Shown piece by piece: positions 1 through 8,196 of a DNA stretch of 64,000 bases. Under the pieces are notes generated by a model, which made no database searches, was not told where the DNA came from, and was given only the letters and a program-made list of their open reading frames with translations. This stretch comes from Bdellovibrionales bacterium (GTDB lineage: Bacteria; Bdellovibrionota; UBA1018), in assembly GCA_016786465.1 (NCBI GenBank), contig JAEUWC010000003.1, positions 186,001 through 250,000 on the forward strand, read 5' to 3'. Numbering within the stretch: position 1 is the first letter of the stretch; each line of letters starts with the position of its first letter. A program made the position numbers and the translations under genes.

Positions 1-859
1 CAAGACGGGGACGTTAACCGTTGGCGAACTTCGCGTTTCGCATTGGGATCAATTCAGCGACGGTGCAGCCGAAGCGCTGATGGCACTAGAAATTCGTTCC
101 GCGCATCCGATTGCGCGGGCCGTCCAACGCTACTTTCAAGGTCGATTCGAATGGCTTCCCGAAGTCGAAGATTTTCGTGAACAACCGGGAAAGGGTGTTT
201 CCGGAACGATTCGCGGTGATCGGTTTGAAGTGCGAAGTCACCCTTCTTTGGATCAAACGGTATCGACACGCGTGGGCTTATTCAAGAACGGCGTGATCGT
301 CGGCGCGATGACTTTTTCAGACGTTCTGCGTGAAGATTCAAAATCATCGGTCGATCAGCTCAAGGCCATGGGCCTTCACGTCGGAATTCTTTCGGGCGAT
401 GCCGGCGGCCCGGTTCAGGATGTTTCTGGTCAGTTGGGAATCCAGCCTGGCAATTCGTTTTCAGCGCTTTCGCCTGAACAAAAGGCCGAAGTCGTGAAGG
501 GTAGCCCGTTTACGCTGATGGTCGGTGACGGTGCAAATGATGCAGTGGCCTTGGCTCAGGCTCACGCAAGCGTCGCGGTTCAAGGTGGAATGGAAATGAG
601 CCTTCGAGTCGCAAGCGTCTATAGCAGTCAGTCTGGGGTTCGATCGATTCCGGCTTTGCTGGTTTTGGCTCAAGAAACCCTGCGGGTCATTCGCAGGAAT
701 CTGGTTTTTGCCGTGGTCTACAACTTGGTTGGGATCGCTGTTGCCTTAAGCGGACGCCTGGATCCTTTGTTTGCAGCAGTTTTGATGCCTTTAAGCGCGT
801 TGACGGTTTTTCTGTCGACGATGGCGGGCACAGGAAAATTAAGGAGGGCTTTTCGGTGA
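1..859 (+). CDS. ccoI: Copper-type P-type ATPase CcoI/FixI, C-terminal part (5' truncated by window)
   Basis: This is the C-terminal 285 residues of a P1B-type metal ATPase. The reading frame is open from base 2, where the first codons read KTGTLT, the motif directly after the phosphorylated Asp; the catalytic Asp and N-terminal domains lie upstream. Also visible are an SAHP nucleotide-binding motif, the hinge motif GDGAND and two hydrophobic C-terminal helices. The family exports or delivers copper for cbb3 oxidase maturation in the inner membrane. Its stop overlaps the ccoS start (GTGA), and the oxidase structural genes follow, which supports CcoI/FixI over a general copper exporter. That assignment rests on context. 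Confidence 0.9.
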   Translation, partial: KTGTLTVGELRVSHWDQFSDGAAEALMALEIRSAHPIARAVQRYFQGRFEWLPEVEDFREQPGKGVSGTIRGDRFEVRSHPSLDQTVSTRVGLFKNGVIVGAMTFSDVLREDSKSSVDQLKAMGLHVGILSGDAGGPVQDVSGQLGIQPGNSFSALSPEQKAEVVKGSPFTLMVGDGANDAVALAQAHASVAVQGGMEMSLRVASVYSSQSGVRSIPALLVLAQETLRVIRRNLVFAVVYNLVGIAVALSGRLDPLFAAVLMPLSALTVFLSTMAGTGKLRRAFR

Positions 860-1032
860 GCATCTTGTTTCTTTTGCTGCCAGTCGCCCTGCTTTTAGGT
901 TTTGGATTCTTGTTCGCTTTTATTTGGGGAGCGTCCGGCGGTCAGTTTGATGACCTCGAAACGCCTGCCCATCGTGTGCTTTTGCCGGATTCAACCGAAG
1001 AATTTAAAACAGGAGAGAAACGTCATGTCTGA
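856..1032 (+). CDS. ccoS: cbb3 oxidase maturation protein CcoS
   Basis: A 58-residue protein starting at GTG 856, with an AAGGAGG ribosome binding site at 841-847. Its start overlaps the ccoI stop as GTGA and its last codons overlap the ccoNO start. Residues 2-24 form one membrane helix, followed by the family signature GGQFDDLETPAHRVL. CcoS proteins help insert cofactors into the CcoN subunit of cbb3 oxidase. Length, signature and position between ccoI and ccoNO all agree with the family. The tail after about residue 46 is not conserved in any way I recognise. Confidence 0.9.
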   Translation: MSILFLLLPVALLLGFGFLFAFIWGASGGQFDDLETPAHRVLLPDSTEEFKTGEKRHV

Positions 1033-3169
1033 AACGTCCGTGGCAAGAAAAGAAACCTATTCTTACGATGATGATATCGTAAAAATGTTTTTGATAGCGA
1101 CCTTGGTCTTTGGGGCCGTCGCGCTACTGCTGGGGGTTTTTATCGCCCTTCAGTTGGCGAACTGGAAGCTGAATCTGGGATTACAGTGGACCACTTTCGG
1201 ACGCTTGCGGCCGTTGCACACGAACGCCGCCATTTTCGCTTTTGCCGGTAACGGAATCTTTGCGGGGATTTACTATTCAAGCCAGCGTCTGCTTCGGACG
1301 CGAATGTATTCGGATCTTTTAAGCCGAATTCACTTCTGGGGTTGGCAGGCCATTATCGCGGCAGCGGCAATCACTTTGCCGCTTGGGTTAACGGTCGGAA
1401 AAGAATACGCCGAACTGGAATGGCCAATCGCATGGGTCATCAATATCGTTTGGGTGATCTTTGGATTCAATTTCTTTAAGACCCTTCAGATCCGTCGCGA
1501 ACGGCACATGTACGTCGCCATTTGGTTTTATATCGGAACGATCGTCACAGTGGCGCTTCTACACGTTTTGAATACAATTCAGATTCCGGTTAGCTTCTGG
1601 AAAAGCTATCCAGTGTATTCAGGGGTTCAAGACGCGTTGGTTCAGTGGTGGTACGGTCACAACGCTGTCGCGTTCGTGCTGACAACCCCGTTCTTGGGCT
1701 TGATGTACTACTTCCTGCCCAAAGCCGCTGACAAGCCAGTTTACAGCTATCGGCTATCGATTGTTCACTTCTGGTCATTGGTTTTCATCTACATTTGGGC
1801 GGGTCCTCACCACCTTCTTTACACGGCTTTGCCTGACTGGGCGCAGACCTTGGGCATGGTGTTTAGCGTGATGCTGATTGCTCCAAGCTGGGGCGGGATG
1901 ATCAATGGTCTTCTGACTTTGCGGGGTGCTTGGGATCGGGTTCGTCAGGAACCGGTTCTTAAGTTTTTCGTCGCCGGTCTGACTTTCTACGGAATGGCCA
2001 CTTTTGAAGGCCCACTTCTTTCCATTAAATCAGTCAGTGCGCTTGGGCATTACACCGATTGGATCATCGGTCACGTCCACGGGGGCGCGCTGGGCTGGAA
2101 CGGCTTCCTGATTTTTGCGATGACCTATTGGCTGGTTCCGAAACTTTGGAAGACCGAACTGTTCAGCGTTCGGATGGCCAATGCGCACTTTTGGATCGGG
2201 TTTCTGGGAACGGTTCTTTACATGGTTTCGATGTGGGTCGCTGGAATCACTCAGGGCTTGATGTGGAGAGCGGTCGATGCGTCGGGGCGCTTGGTATATC
2301 CCGACTTTGTCGAAACGGTGATCAAGATCGTACCTTTGTACTGGGTTCGTGCACTGGGCGGAACACTTTACCTGTTTGGGTTTGTTCTGCTTCTGATCAA
2401 CGTCGTGAAAACAGTTCGATCCGCGCCGAAGTCCGAAAAACGCGAGACCGTGTCAGGCCTTGGCCTAGCGGACTCGAAACCTGAAGTTTATGCAGGAAAA
2501 CCCCATCGGATGTTGGAAGGTTTGCCTGGTGTCTTCACGGTTCTTTCGTTGGTCGCGGTTTTGGTCGGAACTTTCTTTGAATTGGCCCCGACTTTCCTAT
2601 CAGGCGAATTTGCTCCGACAGTGGTTGGGCTAAAACCCTACACCGGCCTGCAACTTCACGGCCGCGACATTTATGTCCGAGAAGGCTGTTATACCTGCCA
2701 TTCTCAGATGATTCGTCCGTTGGTTTGGGAAACCAAACGCTACGGTGACTATTCGCGGGCGGAAGAATCGATCTACGATCGGCCGTTTCAATGGGGATCC
2801 AAGAGAACGGGTCCGGATCTGGCACGCGTCGGATCCAAGTACCCTGACCTTTGGCACTACCGCCATATGATGGATCCTCGCGAAGTGGCTCCGGGTTCGA
2901 TCATGCCGGCGTATCCGTGGCTGTTCAAAGGGAAGACCGACTTTGAAATCATTTCGAAAAAACTTTCGGTGATGAAGTCGCTGGGTGTTCCTTATTCGGA
3001 TGCAGACGTAGAAAACGCGGAAGCAGATGCTCGGCGCGAGGCTCAAGCAATCGCGGACAAACTGATTTCTGAAGGAGCAGATCCAAAAACTGCCGAAAAA
3101 GAAATCATTCCGTTGATTTCGTACCTGCAGCGCCTAGGGCAGGACTACAAAAAGGGGGCCATCAAATGA
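1025..3169 (+). CDS. ccoNO: Fused cbb3 cytochrome c oxidase subunits I and II (CcoN-CcoO)
   Basis: A 714-residue fusion. Residues about 1-470 are the multi-helix CcoN haem-copper core, with His-rich segments such as GHVHGGALGWNG and the WAGPHH stretch. After a short linker and one membrane helix (about 500-525), the CcoO part carries one c-type haem site, CYTCH, at residues 555-559, and the probable axial Met in SIMPAYPW near 627. I chose ATG 1025 because AGGAGAG lies at 1011-1017; an upstream in-frame ATG at 902 would run back through ccoS. The enzyme reduces O2 with high affinity at the inner membrane. ccoN and ccoO are usually separate genes, so the fusion is notable. Its stop overlaps the ccoQ start as ATGA. 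Confidence 0.95.
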   Translation: MSETSVARKETYSYDDDIVKMFLIATLVFGAVALLLGVFIALQLANWKLNLGLQWTTFGRLRPLHTNAAIFAFAGNGIFAGIYYSSQRLLRTRMYSDLLSRIHFWGWQAIIAAAAITLPLGLTVGKEYAELEWPIAWVINIVWVIFGFNFFKTLQIRRERHMYVAIWFYIGTIVTVALLHVLNTIQIPVSFWKSYPVYSGVQDALVQWWYGHNAVAFVLTTPFLGLMYYFLPKAADKPVYSYRLSIVHFWSLVFIYIWAGPHHLLYTALPDWAQTLGMVFSVMLIAPSWGGMINGLLTLRGAWDRVRQEPVLKFFVAGLTFYGMATFEGPLLSIKSVSALGHYTDWIIGHVHGGALGWNGFLIFAMTYWLVPKLWKTELFSVRMANAHFWIGFLGTVLYMVSMWVAGITQGLMWRAVDASGRLVYPDFVETVIKIVPLYWVRALGGTLYLFGFVLLLINVVKTVRSAPKSEKRETVSGLGLADSKPEVYAGKPHRMLEGLPGVFTVLSLVAVLVGTFFELAPTFLSGEFAPTVVGLKPYTGLQLHGRDIYVREGCYTCHSQMIRPLVWETKRYGDYSRAEESIYDRPFQWGSKRTGPDLARVGSKYPDLWHYRHMMDPREVAPGSIMPAYPWLFKGKTDFEIISKKLSVMKSLGVPYSDADVENAEADARREAQAIADKLISEGADPKTAEKEIIPLISYLQRLGQDYKKGAIK

Positions 3170-3363
3170 TGTCCAGAACCCTTTCCCAAATCGCTGCGCA
3201 GCAGTCGTTCATGCTTTGGACGACCTGCGCAGCCTTGGTGATCTTTGGGCTTTTTTTCGCGGCGATGGTCTTTTGGGTCAGTCGCAAAGAACGAGCACCT
3301 TTATACGAACATATGAGCCTTATGCCGCTCGCAACGGGGAGTGATCATGAATCATCAAAATGA
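3166..3363 (+). CDS. ccoQ: cbb3 oxidase small subunit CcoQ-like
   Basis: A 65-residue protein with a single membrane helix at about residues 17-37, followed by the charged segment SRKERAPLYE typical of CcoQ/FixQ. The start ATG overlaps the ccoNO stop (ATGA); a second ATG follows immediately, so either may be used. CcoQ subunits stabilise the cbb3 complex and are poorly conserved, so the assignment rests on size, topology and position between ccoNO and ccoP. Its 3' end overlaps the start of ccoP by 17 nt. Confidence 0.8.
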   Translation: MMSRTLSQIAAQQSFMLWTTCAALVIFGLFFAAMVFWVSRKERAPLYEHMSLMPLATGSDHESSK

Positions 3364-3934
3364 AAATGAAGATCTAAAACGAACTGGACACATCTATGAC
3401 GGGATCGAGGAACTGGACAATCCTCCGCCCAATTGGTTCATGGTTCTTTTCTATGTCACCATCGCATTTGGAGTTTGCTATGCAGCTTATTACTTTGTTG
3501 GCGAAGGTCAGACGCTGACTGAAGAATACCGCCGAGACAACGACGCAGTCGCATACGCTGCCTACCAACACCAGGTCAAATCGGGACCAGCAAAGATGAT
3601 TTCGGAAGACGAATTGAAGTCCTTTCTGAAGAATCCCGAAATGAAGGCTAAAGGAAAAACGTCATTCTTAACCAAGTGTGCATCCTGTCACGGCAACGAT
3701 GGACAGGGCGGAATTGGTCCAAACTTGACGGACGCCTACTGGATTCACGGCGGAAAACTAAGCGACATCGCGAAAACGGTCACGCAGGGCGTGCCTGAAA
3801 AAGGAATGCCACCTTGGGGACCACTTATTCCGGCTGAAGAAATTCATTCTTTGACCGTGTTCATTCGGTCATTGGCCGGTACGAAACCCGCTGGGGCAAA
3901 AGCACCGCAAGGAGACCTTTTTAAAGCGGATTAA
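3347..3934 (+). CDS. ccoP: cbb3 oxidase subunit III CcoP, one-haem form
   Basis: A 195-residue membrane-anchored c-type cytochrome. Residues 10-30 carry the CcoP N-terminal signature (GHIYDGIEELDNPPPNW), a membrane helix spans about 31-51, and the C-terminal domain has one haem-binding CASCH at 111-115 with a likely axial Met in EKGMPPWG. CcoP usually has two haem domains; only one is present here. I prefer ATG 3347 because GGGGA at 3336-3340 gives normal spacing; GTG 3341 is an in-frame alternative. The protein passes electrons from soluble donors to CcoO within the oxidase complex. Confidence 0.92.
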   Translation: MNHQNENEDLKRTGHIYDGIEELDNPPPNWFMVLFYVTIAFGVCYAAYYFVGEGQTLTEEYRRDNDAVAYAAYQHQVKSGPAKMISEDELKSFLKNPEMKAKGKTSFLTKCASCHGNDGQGGIGPNLTDAYWIHGGKLSDIAKTVTQGVPEKGMPPWGPLIPAEEIHSLTVFIRSLAGTKPAGAKAPQGDLFKAD

Positions 3935-3937
3935 TCC

Positions 3938-5347
3938 ATGGAATCGCCCAGTCAGAACACACGACTTTCGACGATCGACGCATCAGGAAATCGACTTTGG
4001 GTCTATCCGTCGGATGTTTCAGGGCGATACCGTAACCGAAGAACCTGGGTCAGCGGACTACTGCTTTTGGTTTTCCTGCTTTTGCCTTGGCTCAGAATGG
4101 GTGGCCACCAAGCGGTTTTGTTCGATATCTGGAATGGGCGTTTTTCAGTCTTTGGCCTTCGTTTTTGGTCACACGATGCTCCGATCCTTCTTTTTTTGAT
4201 TGCCGGAGCCGCAGTGTCCCTGGCGTTAGTGACGTCGATCTGGGGACGCCTTTGGTGTGGTTGGGCGTGTCCTCAGACCGTTTTTGTGGATTTGGTTTTT
4301 CGGCGAATTGAAAGGTGGATTGAAGGCGACGCTGTTCGAAGAAGACAATTGGATCAAGGTCCTTGGAATGAAGATAAGGTTTCTAAGAAAATCTTCAAAT
4401 GGGTGGCCTACTTCTTTGTAGCCCTGATCATCAGTCACAGCTTTGTGGCTTATTTCATCGGAACAGAAAAGCTTGCGATCATGATCAGTCGATCACCAGG
4501 AGAAAACCTGGGGACGTTCACTGCGATGAGCATCATGACTGCTGCGGTGCTTTTTGATTTTGGCTGGTTCCGAGAACAGTTCTGCACCCTTCTTTGCCCC
4601 TATGGACGGTTTCAGTCGGTCCTGATGGATCAAAGATCCTTAGCCATCGTTTATGATTCCAAAAGGGGCGAACCCAGACGGGGTGCGGCGGCAGCCCAAA
4701 AGCAGAATCAGGGTGACTGCATTGATTGCGAAAAATGCGTCCATGTTTGTCCCACGGGCATCGACATTCGAAACGGTTTACAGATGGAATGCATCGCCTG
4801 TACTGCGTGTGCGGACGCTTGCGATGGGGTCATGGAAAAAATCGGAAAGCCTGTCGGGTTGGTTCGCTATTCATCGGTTCAGGAAAAGGGTCTGAAAAGA
4901 TTTGCGCGGCCCGGGGCCTATTTCTTGGTTCTTTGTGTTTTGATTTCTGGGTTGTACTTCGTCTTGGCAAAACGGGAACCCGTTGAATTGACCTTGATTC
5001 GAAAAGTCGGTGCTCCTTACGAAGAAGTTCTGCGCCCAGGTCAGGAAAAAGAAATCGTCAATTCATTCAAGTTGGATCTTTTGAACCAGACTTTCGAAAC
5101 CATCGAGGTCGAATTTGCGCAGCCCGGGCCCGGGGTTCCGATTGGCCTTCAGTGGGTTTCGTCGGGATTGCCGGCAAAGCTTGCCGCAGGTGAATCGCGT
5201 CGAATTGACCTATTCGTACGATTTCCCGTTTCGCAGGTGAAAATGGGAAGCGGAAAAGCAGTCTTAGAAACGGTGACAAATTCCCCGGCTTTGCCGGTTG
5301 CATCGGTTCAGAAACAGGAGGTTCCCCTTGTCGGTCCCTTACGTTGA
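3938..5347 (+). CDS. ccoG: cbb3 oxidase assembly protein CcoG (polyferredoxin)
   Basis: A 469-residue FixG/RdxA family membrane protein. It has several membrane helices, the motif GRLWCGWACPQTVF near residue 100, LLCPYGRFQ near 213, and two ferredoxin-type cysteine clusters: CIDCEKCVHVCPTGID, and CIACTACADACD further on. A last helix and a beta-rich C-terminal domain follow. CcoG is thought to act in copper reduction or delivery during cbb3 assembly. It starts 3 nt after the ccoP stop, without a strong ribosome binding site. The gene order ccoNOQP-ccoG is classical. Confidence 0.95.
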   Translation: MESPSQNTRLSTIDASGNRLWVYPSDVSGRYRNRRTWVSGLLLLVFLLLPWLRMGGHQAVLFDIWNGRFSVFGLRFWSHDAPILLFLIAGAAVSLALVTSIWGRLWCGWACPQTVFVDLVFRRIERWIEGDAVRRRQLDQGPWNEDKVSKKIFKWVAYFFVALIISHSFVAYFIGTEKLAIMISRSPGENLGTFTAMSIMTAAVLFDFGWFREQFCTLLCPYGRFQSVLMDQRSLAIVYDSKRGEPRRGAAAAQKQNQGDCIDCEKCVHVCPTGIDIRNGLQMECIACTACADACDGVMEKIGKPVGLVRYSSVQEKGLKRFARPGAYFLVLCVLISGLYFVLAKREPVELTLIRKVGAPYEEVLRPGQEKEIVNSFKLDLLNQTFETIEVEFAQPGPGVPIGLQWVSSGLPAKLAAGESRRIDLFVRFPVSQVKMGSGKAVLETVTNSPALPVASVQKQEVPLVGPLR

Positions 5348-5999
5348 TTCGGCAACTTGGGTTCCTGCTGCTGTTTTGGCGGCAAGCCTTTTGGGAAGTC
5401 CTCACTGCGTTTCCATGTGCGGTGGGTTAGTGGTCGCCAGCGTTCGCGGGCCCGCGTCCTGGATGGGTTATCATTTTGGCCGACTGGTGGGATACCTTGC
5501 GCTAGGGGCTTTGGCGGGATTTTTGGGAAGTCAGATTCTTTCGGAATCTGTGGATTCCAAGTTCCTGTCGATCTTTGCTGCTTCAACGATGGCGGCGGCA
5601 TTCTTCGTTGCGGGCTTTCGGGTCTGGCGCGGAAAATCGTTACATTTAATGGTGTTGCCCGGTGCCGTGTATTCAAAACTGAATCAGAAGTGGTCGGGAA
5701 GCTCCGCGGGGATGGGGGTGCTTACAGCTTTTCTTCCCTGCGGTTGGCTTCATGCCTTTGTGCTGGGCGCGGTGGCTACACAGCGCCCAAGTCTTGGGGC
5801 GGGGTTCTTATTTCTTTTTTGGCTAGGAACTTTGCCGGCGCTCAGCGCGGCGCCTTGGCTACTGCAACGGATTTTTCGCCCAGTCATTTTGCGATCGCCT
5901 AGAATTGCGGCGATGGTGTTGATGGTCGCCGGCCTGGTCAGTGTATCGGTCAAGGTCTACCCGTTGTTGCAAACAGCCCCCAATCTTAGCTGTCACTAG
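5328..5999 (+). CDS. TauE/SafE-like (DsbD_2 type) membrane protein of the cco cluster
   Basis: A 223-residue integral membrane protein with about six helices and the motif GSPHCVSMCGGL near the N-terminus, characteristic of the sulfite exporter TauE/SafE / UreH-like transmembrane family often found beside cbb3 genes. A second Pro-Cys motif, LPCGWLHAF, lies in the middle. I chose TTG 5328 because AGGAGG at 5316-5321 sits six bases ahead; the gene then overlaps ccoG by 20 nt. The cysteine and histidine motifs suggest a metal-related role in oxidase maturation, but the substrate cannot be read from the sequence. Confidence 0.8.
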   Translation: MSVPYVDSATWVPAAVLAASLLGSPHCVSMCGGLVVASVRGPASWMGYHFGRLVGYLALGALAGFLGSQILSESVDSKFLSIFAASTMAAAFFVAGFRVWRGKSLHLMVLPGAVYSKLNQKWSGSSAGMGVLTAFLPCGWLHAFVLGAVATQRPSLGAGFLFLFWLGTLPALSAAPWLLQRIFRPVILRSPRIAAMVLMVAGLVSVSVKVYPLLQTAPNLSCH

Positions 6000-6030
6000 G
6001 TTTTTTGAGATTGGGCCTTGATCTGTCAAG

Positions 6031-6049
6031 TCAACCCTGAAAGGGTTGA
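6031..6049 (+). promoter_or_regulatory. Hairpin covering the ribosome binding site of the 6053 gene
   Basis: A perfect 8-bp inverted repeat, TCAACCCT / AGGGTTGA with a GAA loop, ends three bases before ATG 6053. The purine-rich AAAGGG stretch, the only plausible ribosome binding site, lies in the loop and 3' arm, so folding would occlude it. It may instead end transcription of the cco operon, but no T-run follows. Confidence 0.45.
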
Positions 6050-6052
6050 GTC

Positions 6053-6427
6053 ATGAAACAAATCGAAGCGGTCAAAAAGTACATTCAGCTGGTTCAGGAC
6101 TTGAATTTTACTGAGGAATCCACCGCGGGGCTTCTGCATCGCGACTATCTGCAGTGGGAATTGCCGAATCTATTGAACAAGCAGGGACAAAAAAGCGGCG
6201 CGGCCGATTCTTTTCGTCGAATGCTAATGGCCAAGGAAATTCTTCAGTCGCAATGCTATGAAATCACATCGATCTTGGAACAAGGTTCTACGGTCGTGAT
6301 GGAATCCACATGGGTCGGGACCTTGAAGAATGGCCAAGTGATGAAAGCCTTCTTCTGCATGTACTTTGAATTTCTAGACGGAAAGATTCACCGCGTTCGA
6401 AACTACGACTGTTTCGTCACAGGCTGA
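6053..6427 (+). CDS. NTF2-like/SnoaL-like domain protein
   Basis: A 124-residue soluble protein without a signal peptide. The pattern of an N-terminal helix (KYIQLVQDLNF), a central segment with GQKSGAADSFRRMLMAKEIL and C-terminal strands ending KIHRVRNYDCFV fits the SnoaL/NTF2-like alpha+beta barrel, in which the barrel pocket binds small ligands. This family includes enzymes and non-catalytic binders, so no reaction can be assigned. It stands alone after the cco cluster, and its 3' end overlaps the convergent gene by 11 nt. Confidence 0.7.
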   Translation: MKQIEAVKKYIQLVQDLNFTEESTAGLLHRDYLQWELPNLLNKQGQKSGAADSFRRMLMAKEILQSQCYEITSILEQGSTVVMESTWVGTLKNGQVMKAFFCMYFEFLDGKIHRVRNYDCFVTG

Positions 6428-6698
6428 TCCAGCGTTTCCAAAGATCTTTTCTGAACCGAAGATAAAGAATCAGGGCGATGAACGCGATCCAGGCTTCAAT
6501 CGTGTACAGCCTGCGTGCCATCATCAGATCGGGCGGAACCGACGCTGCTTTTCCCATCAGGGGTCCGATGGATCCGTCGGCAGGCCGCAGGATCACCAAA
6601 ACCATATAGGGGCAGTAAAGAAAGTCAGCCAAGAAATTCAGGATGACGGCTGCGTCTAAAACACGAATCAAAGGACGGGCTAGGTTTTTCATCTTCAC
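6417..6698 (-). CDS. Small membrane protein of unknown function
   Basis: A 93-residue protein with hydrophobic stretches at about residues 15-38 and 64-82 and a basic C-terminus (RFRKDLWKRW), consistent with two membrane helices. ATG 6698 is used here; ATG 6692 is also possible. It lies immediately upstream of nothing on its own strand and overlaps the NTF2-like gene tail to tail. I recognise no family; the middle segment with YCPYMVLVILRP suggests a small DUF-type inner-membrane protein. Confidence 0.55.
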   Translation of the reverse strand: MKMKNLARPLIRVLDAAVILNFLADFLYCPYMVLVILRPADGSIGPLMGKAASVPPDLMMARRLYTIEAWIAFIALILYLRFRKDLWKRWISL

Positions 6699-6715
6699 CC
6701 AGCTTAGCGAAGCCT

Positions 6716-7132
6716 TTATTCGATCTCAACCAGTTCGACTTCTGAAATCAGATCGCTGTAGGGCGGGATCATTCCACCCGCACCCTTGCTTCCGTAAGCC
6801 ATTCGGTAGGGGATGAAGATTTTGCGCTTTTCGCCTTTTCGGATACCGGCTAGGCCACGGTCCCATCCCCGGATGACTTGGCCGTCACCCAAGGTGAACT
6901 TAAAGGGTTGTCCACGGTCAAAACTGGAATCGATCACTTTTCCATTACTAGTTAAGATCATTCGGTAGTTCACGACTAAAGTGTCGCCTTCCCTGGCCGA
7001 AGGACCATTGCCTTCCTTTAAGATGATTTTTGAAAACTTCGTTCGGGGATGCAGCTTGGCTTCGACGTTGGAAATTGAAAAGGTGATGCTGACTAGAGTC
7101 AGTGCAGTAGTAAAAAATTTGAAGGGTGTCAT
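6716..7132 (-). CDS. Exported FKBP-type peptidyl-prolyl cis-trans isomerase
   Basis: A 138-residue protein with a signal peptide of about 25 residues followed by one FKBP domain. Conserved features are GDTLVVNYR, the DSSFDRGQPFKFTLG segment, VIRGWDRGLAGIRKGEKR and IPYRMAYGSKG. The family catalyses proline isomerisation and assists folding, here in the periplasm. I chose ATG 7132 because AGGAG precedes it and the signal peptide then starts correctly; an upstream in-frame start at 7183 would add a charged leader. It is followed on the same strand by the small membrane protein gene. Confidence 0.9.
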   Translation of the reverse strand: MTPFKFFTTALTLVSITFSISNVEAKLHPRTKFSKIILKEGNGPSAREGDTLVVNYRMILTSNGKVIDSSFDRGQPFKFTLGDGQVIRGWDRGLAGIRKGEKRKIFIPYRMAYGSKGAGGMIPPYSDLISEVELVEIE

Positions 7133-7208
7133 GGGGTCTCCTGTGTTGTCTGTGGACTTAGGAAAAAACAGAGGATCCGTCAAAAAGGGGTCTGCGTGCG
7201 CATTCGGC

Positions 7209-7904
7209 TCAATTCTTTGAGCCGCTGAGAAGCTTCCGGAAAGTAATCAGGTGCCCCATCAAAGCTGCCCCCACAAAAAGCGGCGCAATCCAGGCGTAGG
7301 GCAGGTAAAAAACCAATTGCAATGGGACCTGAAGGGGCCAAGAAAAAGGAAAGGGCGATGACATCACCACAACCCGAAGGACGTTCACCAGAAAAATAAA
7401 TCCGATCGTGTTCAAGATCCAAGCGACATCGCGCGCGTACTTTTCGTTTTTAAAAAGTGGAATCGACGCCAGCGACAATAGCCCAGTCAGAATGTCCCAA
7501 TTTTGCCCGGTCCAAGTCATCGTTTCTGGAATCGTTCCTTGCTTGGCCCAGTGGTGAAGAATCAGTTCCAACGGAAAACGAAAAGCCTGAAACCCGACCA
7601 GAATCACAAGGGGTTGGGTCGTTGCGATCATTTTTCCCATCTTCGAAAAAGCAAACGCAACGCTTCCTAAGATCACCGACGCCATCAAGATTGGAACCCA
7701 GGGCATCGGGTGGTTCAGGATCAAGTGGGATTGAATCACCGCAGAAAAAATCCCCAAATAAACCAAGAATCCGATCTGCGCTTTTCTTAGACCCGCTTTT
7801 TTGAATACCCACAAGAACCCCGCCAGCATTAGGGCTGCAAAAACGGTGAAAAGAATTTGGCTGCCGGTATCGGCCTGAATGAAGCGAAGCAAATAAGGGT
7901 TCAT
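7209..7904 (-). CDS. Multi-pass membrane protein of unknown function
   Basis: A 231-residue protein with about seven hydrophobic helices (starting near residues 17, 43, 70, 95, 135, 163 and 190). The motif GFQAFRFPLELILHHWA with clustered His residues, and a conserved-looking NTIGFIFLVNVLRV near the end, give no family I can name with confidence. It is probably an inner-membrane protein. The start ATG 7904 has no ribosome binding site, but a -10-like TAGACT lies six bases upstream. The gene is divergent from the small lipoprotein gene at 7956. Confidence 0.6.
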   Translation of the reverse strand: MNPYLLRFIQADTGSQILFTVFAALMLAGFLWVFKKAGLRKAQIGFLVYLGIFSAVIQSHLILNHPMPWVPILMASVILGSVAFAFSKMGKMIATTQPLVILVGFQAFRFPLELILHHWAKQGTIPETMTWTGQNWDILTGLLSLASIPLFKNEKYARDVAWILNTIGFIFLVNVLRVVVMSSPFPFSWPLQVPLQLVFYLPYAWIAPLFVGAALMGHLITFRKLLSGSKN

Positions 7905-7910
7905 GGTGAA

Positions 7911-7939
7911 AGTCTAAGGGTTGATCTTTCAGAAGTCAT
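7911..7939 (-). promoter_or_regulatory. Promoter giving a leaderless transcript for the 7904 gene (predicted)
   Basis: On the minus strand, ATGACT (7939-7934), a 17-bp spacer and TAGACT (7916-7911) precede ATG 7904 by only six bases. The predicted transcript would begin at or next to the start codon, and no Shine-Dalgarno sequence is present. The -35 match is moderate (4/6). Confidence 0.4.
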
Positions 7940-7955
7940 CGATCACACTTTAAGA

Positions 7956-8195
7956 ATGAAAAATTTTCTAGTGATGGGGTTCGTACTGAGTCTTTCCTTA
8001 ATGGGCTGTGGAAAATCTGAAATTGGCGAATCGTGCGCGACTTCGGGCCAGACCGACGACTGTGTTGATGGTGCGGTCTGTACATCGGTTTCTGGCAAGA
8101 ACGTGTGCAAGAAATCCTGCACGCAGCAAAGCGATTGCGCTTCAGGTGAATCCTGTAACGGTGTTTCAGGATCCAGCGCAAAAAGCTGCCAGTAA
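7956..8195 (+). CDS. Small cysteine-rich lipoprotein
   Basis: A 79-residue protein with a lipoprotein signal peptide ending SLMGC (Cys 19). The mature part has eight cysteines in a repeated pattern (ESCATSG, CVDGAVCTS, VCKKSCTQQSDCASGESCNG), like the short disulfide-rich modules found in predatory and myxobacterial lipoproteins. It is probably exported and disulfide-bonded at the outer membrane. It may act as a binding or structural domain; there is no catalytic motif. An in-frame ATG lies further upstream, but the lipobox fixes ATG 7956 as the start. Confidence 0.75.
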   Translation: MKNFLVMGFVLSLSLMGCGKSEIGESCATSGQTDDCVDGAVCTSVSGKNVCKKSCTQQSDCASGESCNGVSGSSAKSCQ

Positions 8196-8196
8196 T

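Noticed and set aside
2059-2484. A 141-codon alternative frame inside ccoNO.
   Set aside because: It lies in another frame of a clearly conserved gene, lacks a ribosome binding site and has Ser/Arg-rich shadow composition.
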